Part shown: positions 17,893 to 27,158 of the stretch, piece after piece | How the letters are laid out: each line of letters opens with the position of its first letter | How positions within the stretch are numbered: position 1 is the stretch's first letter | NCBI RefSeq assembly: GCF_040215725.1 | Contig: NZ_CP157967.1 | Location: 2,356,001-2,420,000, forward strand | Direction of reading: 5' to 3' | From: Rhizobium sp. ZPR4 | GTDB lineage: Bacteria; Pseudomonadota; Alphaproteobacteria; Rhizobiales; Rhizobiaceae | DNA: 64,000 bases | Made by a program: the position numbers and the translations under genes | Notes under the pieces: model-generated | Database searches by the model: none | Told to the model about the DNA's origin: nothing | The model's input: the letters and a program-made list of their open reading frames with translations, nothing else

Positions 17893-18010
17893 TCTTTGAG
17901 AATTTTGACGGTAAAACGCAACCAAAATCGCGGGTTACTGCGCTATTGTCCGCCCTTCAACGCCGCCAATGCCAAAGGCGACAACATTTCGAGATCAGAA
18001 GGTTTTGCAG

Positions 18011-18736
18011 GTGACGGACTATGCTTCCGGTGATGCCAGTATCCGATCCCAAAGAGGCTCGGAAGGATGGCGAGGCTTCAGGGATTCGATACCGGTGATG
18101 TTGGGCTTCGTGCCCTTCGCACTCGTGCTCGGAGCACAGGCGACCGCCAAAGGCTTCAGCGCCGCGGAGGTGCCCCTGATGACGGGATTGAACTTCGGCG
18201 GCGGGTCGGAATTCGCAGCCGTCGAGCTGTGGACGTCTCCCCCGCACATCCTGCTGATTGTCGCGATCACATTTCTGATCAACAGCCGCCATCTCCTGAT
18301 GGGCGCGGCGCTCGCCCCCTTCATCCGCCACTTCTCGAAGAGAAAAGCGCTGACGGCTTTGTTTTTCATGTGCGATGAGAGCTGGGCAATAGGCCTGGCC
18401 GACGCGAAGAAGTCCGGCGGGAGCTTGAGCCCTGGCTATTTCTTCGGCGTTGCTCTCGGCCTCTATTTCAGCTGGATCATCTTCACGACCATAGGCGCAC
18501 TCGTAGGCCCCGTTCTCGGCGATGTCACGCGATACGGGTTTGATATGGCTTTCCCCGCCGTATTTCTCGTGATGCTTGCCGGGATGTGGAAAGGCACCAG
18601 GGCTGCCCTTCCCTGGCTGGTCAGCCTGTTGGTTGCGGCGACCACATACCTCGTACTTCCGGGGGCGTGGTATGTTCCCGCCGGGGCACTCTCCGGTGTC
18701 TTCTCTGCATTTCTGTTGGCGCGAACCGATGCTTGA
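18011..18736 (+). CDS. azlC: AzlC-family branched-chain amino acid exporter, large subunit
   Basis: The 241-residue protein has about six to seven transmembrane segments. The AzlC/BrnF signature includes GLNFGGGSEFAAVELW and INSRHLLMGAALAPFI. With AzlD it exports branched-chain amino acids. The GTG start at 18011 has AGAAGG 8 bases upstream. An in-frame ATG at 17969 lacks a ribosome site, and the family begins near the first helix. The stop overlaps the azlD start, indicating translational coupling. Confidence 0.92.
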   Translation: MTDYASGDASIRSQRGSEGWRGFRDSIPVMLGFVPFALVLGAQATAKGFSAAEVPLMTGLNFGGGSEFAAVELWTSPPHILLIVAITFLINSRHLLMGAALAPFIRHFSKRKALTALFFMCDESWAIGLADAKKSGGSLSPGYFFGVALGLYFSWIIFTTIGALVGPVLGDVTRYGFDMAFPAVFLVMLAGMWKGTRAALPWLVSLLVAATTYLVLPGAWYVPAGALSGVFSAFLLARTDA

Positions 18737-19028
18737 TCCTTTATATGTCAGCGCCATCGTCTGCATGGCGATGGTCACGTACCTTACGCGTGTCGGAGGG
18801 TATCTCTTCCTGCGCAACCGGACCCTCAGCCCTCGTTTGCGGACCGTCATGGAGAACGCCCCGGGCTGCGTCCTGATTACGGTCATCGCACCGGACTTCG
18901 TCACCGGGCGGCCAGCAGATCTGATCGCCCTTTTCATCACGATGTTGGCGGCAACCCGATTGCCCGTGCTGCCGACCGTGGTAATCGCTATTGCTTCGGC
19001 GGGCATCCTTCGACACATGCTGGCCTGA
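18729..19028 (+). CDS. azlD: AzlD-family branched-chain amino acid exporter, small subunit
   Basis: The 99 residues form about four transmembrane helices, with TYLTRVGGYLFLRNRTLSPR near the first loop, the AzlD/BrnE pattern. The ATG at 18729 overlaps the end of azlC by 8 bases. Its partner is AzlC. Longer in-frame starts run inside azlC and are not needed. Confidence 0.9.
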   Translation: MLDPLYVSAIVCMAMVTYLTRVGGYLFLRNRTLSPRLRTVMENAPGCVLITVIAPDFVTGRPADLIALFITMLAATRLPVLPTVVIAIASAGILRHMLA

Positions 19029-19056
19029 CACCGGCACTCTTTAGGTGATGTGAACA

Positions 19057-19830
19057 ATGAAAGAATTCGTGGAAGAGGAACATTGGATAGAGAGTCCTGC
19101 CGGACGTCTCTACGCCGCCTCATGGACACCACGCGCCCCGACCACTGGGCACCCGATCATCCTGTTTCATGACTCACTCGGATGCGTCACGCTCTGGAGG
19201 GATTTTCCGAGGCAACTCGCGCATTCCCTTAATCGCCGCGTGATCGCCTATGATCGACTGGGCTTCGGCCGGTCCGATGCCCGCAAGGACATTTTGCAGC
19301 AGAACTTCATTGCGCTAGAGGCCGAGCAGGTCGTGCCGTTGCTGTGCCAGCAATTCTCCATTCGAGAGTTCATCGCCTGCGGGCACAGCGTCGGCGGCGG
19401 CATGGCGGTCGAAACGGCAGCGCGCTTTAGCCAGCGCTGCCAGGCGGTCATCACAATTGCCGCTCAGGCTTTCGTCGAGGAGAGGACCCTGGAGGGCATC
19501 AGAGCTGCACAAGGGGAATTCGCGTCGGCGGAGACCTTCGCCCGGCTTGCCAAATATCACGGCAGCAAGACCGATTGGGTGTTGCATGCGTGGATCGACA
19601 CCTGGCTTGCTCCTGAACGCGCCGAGTGGACTCTCGATCCGGCCCTTGAAAAGCTGCATTGCCCGGTACTTGCCATTCATGGAGAGCGTGACGAGTATGG
19701 CTCCGAAGCTCATCCACACCGTATCGCTGCAGAGCGCGGATCGGTCTATATCCTCCCGGATACCGGCCATTCTCCGCATCGCGCACACCCAGCCCTGGTC
19801 ATAAAGGCGATCGAGAACTTTCTGGCGTGA
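19057..19830 (+). CDS. Alpha/beta-fold hydrolase
   Basis: The 257-residue single-domain hydrolase has the oxyanion region ILFHDSLGC, nucleophile Ser in CGHSVGGG (about residue 111), probable acid in HGERDEYGS and His in LPDTGHSPHRAHP. The triad is complete. It begins 28 bases after azlD on the same strand and could be in the same transcript, though no functional link to amino-acid export is evident. The substrate is unknown. Confidence 0.85.
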   Translation: MKEFVEEEHWIESPAGRLYAASWTPRAPTTGHPIILFHDSLGCVTLWRDFPRQLAHSLNRRVIAYDRLGFGRSDARKDILQQNFIALEAEQVVPLLCQQFSIREFIACGHSVGGGMAVETAARFSQRCQAVITIAAQAFVEERTLEGIRAAQGEFASAETFARLAKYHGSKTDWVLHAWIDTWLAPERAEWTLDPALEKLHCPVLAIHGERDEYGSEAHPHRIAAERGSVYILPDTGHSPHRAHPALVIKAIENFLA

Positions 19831-19848
19831 AACGACGGGAAAGCCGGC

Positions 19849-20388
19849 TTACTCGGCCTGACCCGCAGGATGATAGGCTCGGTCGAAATAGATGAGCCCC
19901 TGGCCGCTGTTGCGTTGGCGGATCGCGTCGACCTCGCAGAACAGGATATCATGTGTCCCGCCATCGGCCTGTCGGACAATGCGGCAATCGAACGAGACGA
20001 GAGCATCTTCAAGCGCCGGCGCGCCAGTCGACAATTCAGACCATGCGGCAGCGGCAAAGCGCTCCGCAACCGGGGTCTTGCCGCCGAAAAGCCGCGACAG
20101 ATCCTGATGCGCCTCCGACAGGACATTGACACAGAGCACGCCGTTTTGCGTGACGGCGGGATGAACGGAAGCGCCTCGATTGAGACAGACGAGCAAGGTC
20201 GGCGGACTGTCGGTGACGCTGCAGACGGCGGTCGCGGCAAAGCCGGCAAGTCCGGCCGGGCCATTGGTCGTGACGATATTCACCGCCGCCGCCATGCGCG
20301 CCATCGCATTGCGAAACTCGGTGCGCGCGATATCGGGATCGGCCACAGGCACCGCCTTCTCGATTGCCACGGAGGTTTTCATGTTCAT
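19849..20388 (-). CDS. Flavin reductase-like (RutF/HpaC-type) FMN protein
   Basis: The 179-residue protein belongs to the split-barrel flavin reductase family. [20 protein letters not shown] opens the fold, [20 protein letters not shown] binds flavin, and [13 protein letters not shown] is near the C-terminus. It supplies reduced FMN/FAD to a two-component monooxygenase; no monooxygenase is next to it, so the partner is unlinked. The ATG at 20388 has AGGGGA 7 bases upstream and is preferred over an in-frame start at 20424. It converges with the hydrolase gene, 18 bases apart. Confidence 0.85.
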   Translation of the reverse strand: MNMKTSVAIEKAVPVADPDIARTEFRNAMARMAAAVNIVTTNGPAGLAGFAATAVCSVTDSPPTLLVCLNRGASVHPAVTQNGVLCVNVLSEAHQDLSRLFGGKTPVAERFAAAAWSELSTGAPALEDALVSFDCRIVRQADGGTHDILFCEVDAIRQRNSGQGLIYFDRAYHPAGQAE

Positions 20389-20569
20389 CGCACTGTCCCC
20401 TAACTCGCGCCGGTCAACCCACACTATCGACGGGGAGGATGCTCCTCAAGAAACGACATTTTGCGGAAGTGGTCCTTCGCGAGCAATTAATTTTCTATAA
20501 AATCTATCAACAAAAAGAAAAATAGACCGTCCCCGGATTCGAAGCGGCCACGACATGCTGAAGCACACG

Positions 20570-21298
20570 TCAGGTCCGGGTGGAGATCAGGAGGAACATC
20601 GGCCGTTCGCGCTCGATCGCCCAATCCGGATGAGCAGCGAGATCCTCATCGCTTGGAGACCATTCCTCGACATGGCCGATGGTAAAGCCGGACCCGATCA
20701 GGAGGTTGAGTGTCGTGCCCATGGTGCGGTGCTGCTTGACGACACCCTCGGCAAGCCAGTTCGTCACCCGCGGCCCTTCGATCTGATAGGCGCTGAGCGG
20801 CCAGATATGACCTCCCTCGGCATCATCGAGCCATGCCGGTTGCCGTGGCGCCATGTAGATCGGATGCTCGATCGAAAAGATCAGCCGGCCGCCGGGCTTC
20901 AGTGCCTGACGGATCGTCGCCAGCAATCCGGCAAAACCCTCGATATAGTGGAAGGCGAGCGAACTGTAGATGAGATCGAAACCAACCTTGGGAAGCTGGA
21001 GCCTCTCCAGATCGGCTAGATCATAGCGAACACGCGCATCCGTCGTCTCCGCGCGGGCACGTTCCAGCATTTTCTCGGAGACATCGAGCCCCAACACGCT
21101 GGCCGCCCCCTGCTCGGCCGCCCAACGGCAGAACCAGCCAAAACCGCAACCGAGATCGACAACATCGAGACCCTTCATGGCAGGCATCAAGGCACGGATC
21201 GCCGGCCACTCGGCCGCACCCGCCAGCCCGTCGATGGAACGCTGCAGGCGGCTATAGCCTTCGAAGAAACCCGGATCGTCGTAGATATTCTGTGTCAT
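20570..21298 (-). CDS. Class I SAM-dependent methyltransferase
   Basis: The 242-residue protein has motif I VVDLGCGFGWFCRWAAEQGA, acidic ribose-binding DVSEKMLERA, motif II region YDLADLERL and FDLIYSSLAFHYIEG. The C-terminal third has the UbiE/biotin-synthesis type layout (RLIFSIEHPIYMAP). It starts MTQNIYDDPGFFEGYSRLQR, typical of small-molecule methylases of the Methyltransf_11 family. The acceptor is unknown. It forms a same-strand series with the VOC, RidA and EamA genes upstream. Confidence 0.87.
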   Translation of the reverse strand: MTQNIYDDPGFFEGYSRLQRSIDGLAGAAEWPAIRALMPAMKGLDVVDLGCGFGWFCRWAAEQGAASVLGLDVSEKMLERARAETTDARVRYDLADLERLQLPKVGFDLIYSSLAFHYIEGFAGLLATIRQALKPGGRLIFSIEHPIYMAPRQPAWLDDAEGGHIWPLSAYQIEGPRVTNWLAEGVVKQHRTMGTTLNLLIGSGFTIGHVEEWSPSDEDLAAHPDWAIERERPMFLLISTRT

Positions 21299-21422
21299 GC
21301 TCGTCTTCCATGCCTCTGCACGGCCTGCGATTGGCCGTATCGGCGGTATTTGCTCGTCTCCCCCGCATAGACGATAAGGAGACCGGCGAAGAGCCGGTTA
21401 CCAGGGGTTCGGCCGGTGCCGA

Positions 21423-21932
21423 TCAAACTGCCGGCTTCGGCCGCGACAGCCATTGCGAGTATGGCTTCACACCGAAACCCGGATCAGCCTCATCCTCAAG
21501 CACATGGATGAACTCGATCGAGTGCCCGTCAGGGTCGGAAAAATACTGCGAGATAGCTGGCATCCAACCGATAACGACCGGCTCATCGAGCGGCTCGCCA
21601 TTGAAGCCCTTCGGCTGAACGCCATGGGCCTTCAAAGTGACGGCGGAGCGAAGGACATCGTCGAGAGAGATTCTGAACGCGATGTGGAGACGCATTCTAA
21701 GCGGAGCGCTGCCTGTTTCCCAGAGACCGAGCATGCCCATCCTTTTATCGTCGATCCACAGGAAAGCGACATTCCTGTTCTCGATGACGGTCGCGACCTC
21801 CAGCTTCAGGAGGTCGCGATAGAATGCGATCGAGCGCTGGAGATCAGCGACCGTCAGATGCGTCTCGTAAAGCCCCAGAATGCGAGGCATGGACGGATCG
21901 GCCGAATGCTCGGGATGACCGCTCGTCATCAC
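21423..21932 (-). CDS. VOC-family protein (glyoxalase/dioxygenase fold)
   Basis: The 169 residues hold one glyoxalase-fold module pair. YETHLTVADLQRSIAFYRDLL contains the first metal His, and YFSDPDGHSIEFIHVLED contains the C-terminal Glu. Function ranges from lyase to antibiotic binding in this family and cannot be fixed. The start overlaps the RidA stop by 4 bases (ATGA), so the two are translated as a pair. AAGGTG precedes the ATG. Confidence 0.85.
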   Translation of the reverse strand: MMTSGHPEHSADPSMPRILGLYETHLTVADLQRSIAFYRDLLKLEVATVIENRNVAFLWIDDKRMGMLGLWETGSAPLRMRLHIAFRISLDDVLRSAVTLKAHGVQPKGFNGEPLDEPVVIGWMPAISQYFSDPDGHSIEFIHVLEDEADPGFGVKPYSQWLSRPKPAV

Positions 21933-22318
21933 ATCACCTTCGCCGCCGTGACCTCGACCTCGACCAAAAACTCGGACCGGGTAAACCCGCCGACGATCAG
22001 CAGTGTAGAAACCGGTTTAGGATCCTGAATATAGCGGTCCCGCACGGCCATATAGGCGGGAAAATCCTCGCGCGTGGTGACGAACCCGGCGATGCGGATG
22101 ACATCGGCAAAGCTCATGCCGGCATCGTCAAGGATGGCATTGATTGCCTGGAAGCACAGCTCCGCCTGGGCCGTGACATCATGCGGGATACGGTCGTCAA
22201 GACCGATCCCGAGCTGCCCGGAGGTAACCAGAAGGCTGGCGCCCGGCGGCACCAGCAGGCCATGATTGTAATTGCCGAAAGGGCGGCGGACGGATGCGGG
22301 ATTGAAGACCTTTTTCAT
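21929..22318 (-). CDS. RidA/YjgF-family protein
   Basis: The 129-residue RidA-fold protein shows SGQLGIGLDDRIPHDVTAQA and the region DDAGMSFADVIRIAGFVTTR. RidA proteins hydrolyse reactive enamine/imine intermediates from amino-acid metabolism. The usual catalytic Arg region near residue 105 reads PVSTLLIVGGFTRSEFLVEV, with no clear R in the RidA position, so it may belong to another Rid subfamily. It overlaps the VOC gene by 4 bases. Confidence 0.85.
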   Translation of the reverse strand: MKKVFNPASVRRPFGNYNHGLLVPPGASLLVTSGQLGIGLDDRIPHDVTAQAELCFQAINAILDDAGMSFADVIRIAGFVTTREDFPAYMAVRDRYIQDPKPVSTLLIVGGFTRSEFLVEVEVTAAKVM

Positions 22319-22379
22319 CGATTCCGACTCCTGATGACTGAGCCGATTTCAGCATTTTGAGATGAAAGGGGCAAGACGG

Positions 22380-23276
22380 TCAGTGCGCCCGTGTCGATGT
22401 CACCGCGCGATTTCGCCGTACTTCCAGCAGGATATGTCCGAACAGCGCGGCAAGCACGATCGGACCGCCAATGAGTGTCGCCGTCGAAGGGCGCTCGGCA
22501 AAGACCATCCAGACCCAGAGCGGCGTCAGCGGTACTTCAAGCGCGGTCAGCAGAGCCGCATCCGAGGCCGGCACCAGCCGCGACCCGAAAGTGTAGAGGC
22601 TGAGGCCCATGGCGTTCTGGATAATACCGAAAGCGATGATCAGGCCGAGATCCTGACCGGAGATCGAAAGCGGCGAGGCAAACCAGAAGGTAATGAAGGA
22701 ACACAGCCAGGCGGAAAGCGCCATGGCCGGCAGCATCGGCACATTGCGATGCTGGCGCATGACGACGGCAAGGCCGGCGACCGTCAGCGTCATGATGGCG
22801 GCAAGCCCCTTACCGAGCCAGCTGCCGCCGTCATTCCCATGCCCGGAAAGCATGACGAGCACGCCGATGAAGGCGATGCCGCTGGCAACCAGCGTCCTCA
22901 TATTGGGACGCTCGCCGATGAAGAGAAAGGCGACACCGGCCGTGACGAAAGGCACGGTCGCATAGATGACCATGGCATCCGCAACCGACGTATAATAGAT
23001 CGAACCGATGCCGCTGATCATCGAGGCGGTGGAAAAGATCGTCGCCGCCAATGAGGGCCCGCGCATGGACCTCAGGACGCGAAGGGCGTTGCGACGCTCG
23101 ATATAGAAAAACAGCGCGAACACGCCGAGACCGGAGACGATGCCGCGGCAGAACAGGATAGTCATCAGATCGGCATGGATTGCACGCACAAAGAGACCAG
23201 ACGTCGACCAGGCGAGCGCCGAAAGCGCCACATAAATCACACCGAGCCTGTATTGTTGCTGTTCCGCCAGCGTCAC
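22380..23276 (-). CDS. EamA/DMT-family transporter
   Basis: The 298-residue protein has ten predicted transmembrane helices in two EamA repeats, with the signature GLFVRAIHADLMTILFCRGI in the first and ALEVPLTPLWVWMVFAERPS near the end. It is probably a metabolite exporter in the inner membrane. The GTG start at 23276 has GGGGGA 7 bases before it; an ATG at 23309 would add a short hydrophilic tail without a site. It is 61 bases upstream of ridA, possibly in one transcript. Confidence 0.87.
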   Translation of the reverse strand: MTLAEQQQYRLGVIYVALSALAWSTSGLFVRAIHADLMTILFCRGIVSGLGVFALFFYIERRNALRVLRSMRGPSLAATIFSTASMISGIGSIYYTSVADAMVIYATVPFVTAGVAFLFIGERPNMRTLVASGIAFIGVLVMLSGHGNDGGSWLGKGLAAIMTLTVAGLAVVMRQHRNVPMLPAMALSAWLCSFITFWFASPLSISGQDLGLIIAFGIIQNAMGLSLYTFGSRLVPASDAALLTALEVPLTPLWVWMVFAERPSTATLIGGPIVLAALFGHILLEVRRNRAVTSTRAH

Positions 23277-23521
23277 GATGAAATCCCCCGCCCTATAGCG
23301 GCAGAGCATTAGCGGGCGGCAATGATGCCCACAAGCAAAGCTTGCGCCGTTGCGCGTCGCGGATGCCGGAAGATGGCAAGGGTTGCAGGAAGGTCACGCT
23401 ACACGTTGCTGCAAGCAATCAAGGGGTACCGTCTCCCCGTCGCTGTTGGCAAGATCACATTGATCTTGCACATATTTGCGATCGCTCTACGGTTCTGGCG
23501 GCTTCGTCGAAGGAGAATCAA

Positions 23522-23947
23522 TTGCGTCTGCTGTCAGCCACCTTGTTTGCGTGCGGCTGCGTCAGCCTGGTCGACGGTCCGCTTTGGCCGCCGGCGCAAA
23601 CCTATGTCGACAAGACTGTGCAATGCAGCCAGAGCAGCAATCCCGCCCGCTGCGAACACACCCGCGATAGCTGGAAGGCCGATTACGAAGAAGCCATAGC
23701 AGGCGGATACCGAGCACAGAAACATGTCGCTCTATGCCTGAGCACAGGCTGCGATCAGGCAATCCAGCCCGACAAAATGCTCGGCTGCGCCTGGCGCATG
23801 GTCATTGCCGAAGCAAGACATGCGCAACCGGACAGCATGGATTTCGCCAATCTCAACCGCTTCTGCGGAACCGATTATATCGACCAAAAGGGAAAACTCT
23901 CGGCCGCCTCGCAAGCAAAAGCGATGATACGTCTAATCGGCAAATAG
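23522..23947 (+). CDS. Small Cys-rich, probably exported protein of unknown function
   Basis: The 141 residues start at TTG with AAGGAG 6 bases upstream. The N-terminus MRLLSATLFACGCVSLVDGP looks like a very short lipoprotein signal (candidate lipid Cys at residue 11), but it is shorter than usual signals. The remainder has six further Cys (VQCSQ, ARCEHT, ALCLSTGCDQ, LGCAWR, RFCGTD) and helical segments. Paired cysteines suggest a periplasmic disulphide protein. I recognise no family. Confidence 0.55.
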   Translation: MRLLSATLFACGCVSLVDGPLWPPAQTYVDKTVQCSQSSNPARCEHTRDSWKADYEEAIAGGYRAQKHVALCLSTGCDQAIQPDKMLGCAWRMVIAEARHAQPDSMDFANLNRFCGTDYIDQKGKLSAASQAKAMIRLIGK

Positions 23948-24000
23948 CAGGCCGTGCATCAGAGGTCGTCTGCCGCGCGGCCCGGTGTTTTGCGCAGGTC

Positions 24001-24612
24001 CTAGGCGTAAGGCGCAAGGAAAGCGCGGATTGCTTCGATCTCGTTGGGCCTGATGTCGTGGCCGCCCGAATGCCATTCGAGCGTGACCTCAGCATCCTGC
24101 CTGGTAAAATAATCGGCCAGCGCCTTCGTGACTGGAGCGGGCGCGATCGGGTCACGCTCGCCTGCCGTGATCAGCACCCGCTTGCCCTCCAGCCTCGTAT
24201 TGTCCTTCGGCTGGAACGGGATCAGCGGATGCATCAATACGGCGGCATCGAAGAGACCCCCATGCTCGATCAGAACATTGGCGAGAATATTCGCACCGTT
24301 GGAAAAGCCGAGGCCAAGCACCTGCGATGCGCTGTACTCAGCCGCCAGTTCCGAGACATAGGCCGCCATCTTTTCCGTCGCGCGGGCAAGATCGGCCATG
24401 TCATAGACCCCCTCGCCCGTGCGGCGGAAGAAACGCGCCGCACCATATTCCGAGACATCGCCGCGCGGCGAGACAATCGTCGCCTCGGGCAACAGCCGGG
24501 CAGCAAAATCGAAGAACTGGTTCTCATCGCCGCCGGTGCCGTGGAACGTGAAGAAAATCGGCTTTCCGGATGCACCGGCCTTCAGCCGGTGCACATAACT
24601 CGTATCAGTCAT
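24001..24612 (-). CDS. MhqD-like carboxylesterase/phospholipase hydrolase
   Basis: The 203-residue alpha/beta hydrolase of the Abhydrolase_2 type has FTFHGTGGDENQFFDF (oxyanion region), the Ser nucleophile in GLGFSNGANILAN, Asp in TAGERDPIAPAP and His in WHSGGHDIRP. It starts 14 bases after the ring-cleaving dioxygenase-like gene on the same strand. In Bacillus, mhqD and mhqO encode such a pair for hydroquinone/quinone resistance, which suggests detoxification of quinone-like compounds here. Confidence 0.85.
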   Translation of the reverse strand: MTDTSYVHRLKAGASGKPIFFTFHGTGGDENQFFDFAARLLPEATIVSPRGDVSEYGAARFFRRTGEGVYDMADLARATEKMAAYVSELAAEYSASQVLGLGFSNGANILANVLIEHGGLFDAAVLMHPLIPFQPKDNTRLEGKRVLITAGERDPIAPAPVTKALADYFTRQDAEVTLEWHSGGHDIRPNEIEAIRAFLAPYA

Positions 24613-24626
24613 AGACCTTCCTCCGA

Positions 24627-25559
24627 TTAGCCTTCCAGCGGCTCCAGATGTTGCTCGATCAGGCCGCGCAGATGCGCATGCTGCTCGGGTAGTTTCAGCG
24701 CTTCACCGAGATGAGCCGTATCCTCGTCGCGGTTGAAGCCGGGTTCGTTGGTTGCGACTTCGAACAGCACGCCGCCTGGCGTGCGGAAGTAGATCGCCCA
24801 GAAGTAGTCGCGGTCGATGACCGGGGTCACCTGATAGCCCGTGCCCATCAGCGCCTTGCGCACTTCAAGCTGCTTTGCACGGTTCTCGACGGCAAAGGCG
24901 ACATGGTGGACGGAGCCCGCACCCGGAAGCGCCCGGTTGATGTTCGGCATGGTCTCGAGATCGACATAGTCGGCACCGTTGCCGCCGGGGATGGCAAGCC
25001 GCTTGACGCCTTCATGCGTATCGACGACTTCATAGCCCATATATTTCAGCAGTTCGGCCGTGGCGCCCTCATCCCTGAGCCGCATCGCAACGGAATGAAA
25101 GCCTCGAATGGCGTGTTCGGCATCGACGCCGTTATGCGTCCAGGGCAGACGATTGTCGTCCTTGACTTCGACGAGAGCGAAGCCATCGCCATCCGGGCCG
25201 GCAAAATGCAGGCGCTTCTGGCCGAAGGATTCGTCGGCCTTCAGGCCTTCGACGCCATGCTGGCCGAGCCGCTCGGTCCAGTAGCCGATGGCGCCTTCCG
25301 GAACGGAGTAGACGGTATTGCCGACTTCGCCGGTACCCGGCCGGCCGCGCGCCATCTTCGGGAACGGGAAGTAGGTCATGATCGTGCCGGGCGTACCGAC
25401 CTCGTCACCATAATAGAGGTGATAGACATCGGGAGCGTCGAAATTCACGGTCTTCTTCACGCGGCGAAGGCCGAGCGTATCCGTGAAGAACTTGTTGTTG
25501 GTGCGGGCGTCTTCCGCCATCGAGGTAACGTGGTGAAGACCCTTGATCTGGTTGAGCAT
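24627..25559 (-). CDS. MhqO-like ring-cleaving dioxygenase (double VOC)
   Basis: The 310-residue protein has two vicinal-oxygen-chelate domains. The first opens with IKGLHHVTSMAEDARTNNKF, and the second contains SVHHVAFAVENRAKQ and a Glu ligand in FEVATNEPGFNRDEDTAHLG. The metal set His-His-Glu is present. It matches MhqO/catechol-2,3-dioxygenase-like proteins. The ATG at 25559 has AAGGGG 6 bases upstream; an in-frame start at 25601 would add a Cys/Arg-rich tail foreign to the family. It is first in a two-gene operon with the hydrolase. Confidence 0.88.
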   Translation of the reverse strand: MLNQIKGLHHVTSMAEDARTNNKFFTDTLGLRRVKKTVNFDAPDVYHLYYGDEVGTPGTIMTYFPFPKMARGRPGTGEVGNTVYSVPEGAIGYWTERLGQHGVEGLKADESFGQKRLHFAGPDGDGFALVEVKDDNRLPWTHNGVDAEHAIRGFHSVAMRLRDEGATAELLKYMGYEVVDTHEGVKRLAIPGGNGADYVDLETMPNINRALPGAGSVHHVAFAVENRAKQLEVRKALMGTGYQVTPVIDRDYFWAIYFRTPGGVLFEVATNEPGFNRDEDTAHLGEALKLPEQHAHLRGLIEQHLEPLEG

Positions 25560-25725
25560 CTTAAACCCCTTGTCTCGCCTGCACCGGCAGGCGTTTCTCA
25601 TGGGCAGAAGATGGTCTCACAGGCGGTGCTCCGATAGCCCTCAAGTGCCAAACGGATTGTCTTCAAAGAGTGAACGATAAACTCGATTTGTTCACTGATA
25701 CATCGCAGAACTTAAAGAAAAATGC

Positions 25726-26427
25726 TTATTGAGCCTCAGGATTGCTCGGCAAAGCCCAGTCGATCGGCTCTCGACCGTGCTCGGCGAGATAGGCATTGGC
25801 CTTGGAAAAATGCCGGCAGCCGAAGAAGCCATTGTGGGCCGACAGCGGCGAAGGATGGACGGATTTCAGCACCAGATGGCGCTCGGTATCAACGAAGGCG
25901 GCCTTCTTCTGCGCGTAGGAGCCCCAGAGCATGAAGACGACACCATCGCATTCGTCGTTGACCCTGCGGATGACCGCGTCGGTGAAACGCTCCCAGCCCT
26001 TGCCCTGATGCGATGCGGCCTGCGATTCCTCGACCGTCAGCACGCTGTTGAGCAGGAGCACGCCCTGCTTCGCCCAGCTTTCCAGAAAGCCGTGGCGCGC
26101 CGGCGGAATGCCGAGATCGGTTTCCAGCTCCTTGTAGATATTGACCAGTGACGGCGGAATGCGCACGCCGGGGCGCACGCTGAAGCAAAGCCCATGCGCC
26201 TGTCCGAAACCGTGATAAGGGTCTTGCCCGAGGATGACGACCTGCACCTCATCCAAGGGCGTCAGATCCAGCGCCCGAAAATATTCGCTACCGCGCGGGA
26301 AGATCACCTTGCCACGCTGCTTTTCCTCGACGAGAAACGCCTTGAGCTGCTGCATGTAGGGACTCTCGAACTCCGGAGACAGCGCCTCTTTCCAGCTTTC
26401 CTCAAGCTTGATGTTCGCCTCCGCCAT
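25726..26427 (-). CDS. ung: Uracil-DNA glycosylase Ung (family 1)
   Basis: At 233 residues this is full length. [20 protein letters not shown] has the catalytic Asp and Tyr, [20 protein letters not shown] the uracil pocket, and [18 protein letters not shown] the catalytic His and the Leu that enters DNA. It removes uracil from DNA. The first 16 codons and the ribosome-site region recur as a decayed copy at 27241-27400. Confidence 0.97.
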   Translation of the reverse strand: MAEANIKLEESWKEALSPEFESPYMQQLKAFLVEEKQRGKVIFPRGSEYFRALDLTPLDEVQVVILGQDPYHGFGQAHGLCFSVRPGVRIPPSLVNIYKELETDLGIPPARHGFLESWAKQGVLLLNSVLTVEESQAASHQGKGWERFTDAVIRRVNDECDGVVFMLWGSYAQKKAAFVDTERHLVLKSVHPSPLSAHNGFFGCRHFSKANAYLAEHGREPIDWALPSNPEAQ

Positions 26428-26516
26428 CGTCCTTCGCCTCCGTCAGTTGTCAGCATGCCGATTGAGGACGAAAGTACCGACGTGTCAAGGAAAGGACTTC
26501 CGCTGCCGCAAGCAGA

Positions 26517-27158
26517 TCACAGCTTTCCGGCGGCTGACGTCGCCAGCGACCGCGATTGTGCCTTCTCTCCCGTCGATATCAACAAAGCGTCCCGTTCGGC
26601 CTCGGGCATGGCGCGCACGCGTCGCCGCACCGTGAAACGGATCGCAGCAAACCCGGCCAGCATCAGCACCACTTTACTGCCGATACCGAAGGCCGGCATG
26701 ACGACCGCCCATGTGGATAGGGTAAACGCAATTGCAATGAGCGCATTGAGCGCAGCGGACAGGAACATCAGGCTGGCCCAGGCAAAACCCACATAAGTGG
26801 CAACATCGGGCGCGACCGTGCGTGCAATCGCCGGCAGATAGCGGTTCATCCAGCCCGGCTTCAGCATCACTACACCGATGATCGCATAGATCACGCTCGG
26901 CTTGAACAGCACGAAACGTGGATCATTCGTCAGCAGTGTCGCCATGCCGGCCGCAATGACCAGAAAAAGACTGAGCCACTCCATGACCTCGATAGGCTTG
27001 CCGCGAATGAACTGAATTCCGATCTGGAGAAGACCAAGCGCAATCGCCAGACAGGTCGAAAGCGTGGCATTGTGCGTCAACGACAGCAGAATGACGAACA
27101 ACAGACTGGAGGCCAGATCGGCAAGCAACAGCCTGGCGGCATCGAAAAAGTTTCTCAC
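26517..27158 (-). CDS. yciB: YciB/IspZ-family inner-membrane septation protein
   Basis: The 213 residues form about five to six transmembrane helices. The pattern DPRFVLFKPSVIYAIIGVVM corresponds to the YciB signature (D-x-x-F-x-x-x-K-P-S/T). YciB proteins act at the inner membrane in envelope maintenance and were first named for an effect on septation. The C-terminal 35 residues are hydrophilic (RRRVRAMPEAERDALL). It lies upstream of ung on the same strand with an 89-base gap. Confidence 0.82.
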   Translation of the reverse strand: MRNFFDAARLLLADLASSLLFVILLSLTHNATLSTCLAIALGLLQIGIQFIRGKPIEVMEWLSLFLVIAAGMATLLTNDPRFVLFKPSVIYAIIGVVMLKPGWMNRYLPAIARTVAPDVATYVGFAWASLMFLSAALNALIAIAFTLSTWAVVMPAFGIGSKVVLMLAGFAAIRFTVRRRVRAMPEAERDALLISTGEKAQSRSLATSAAGKL

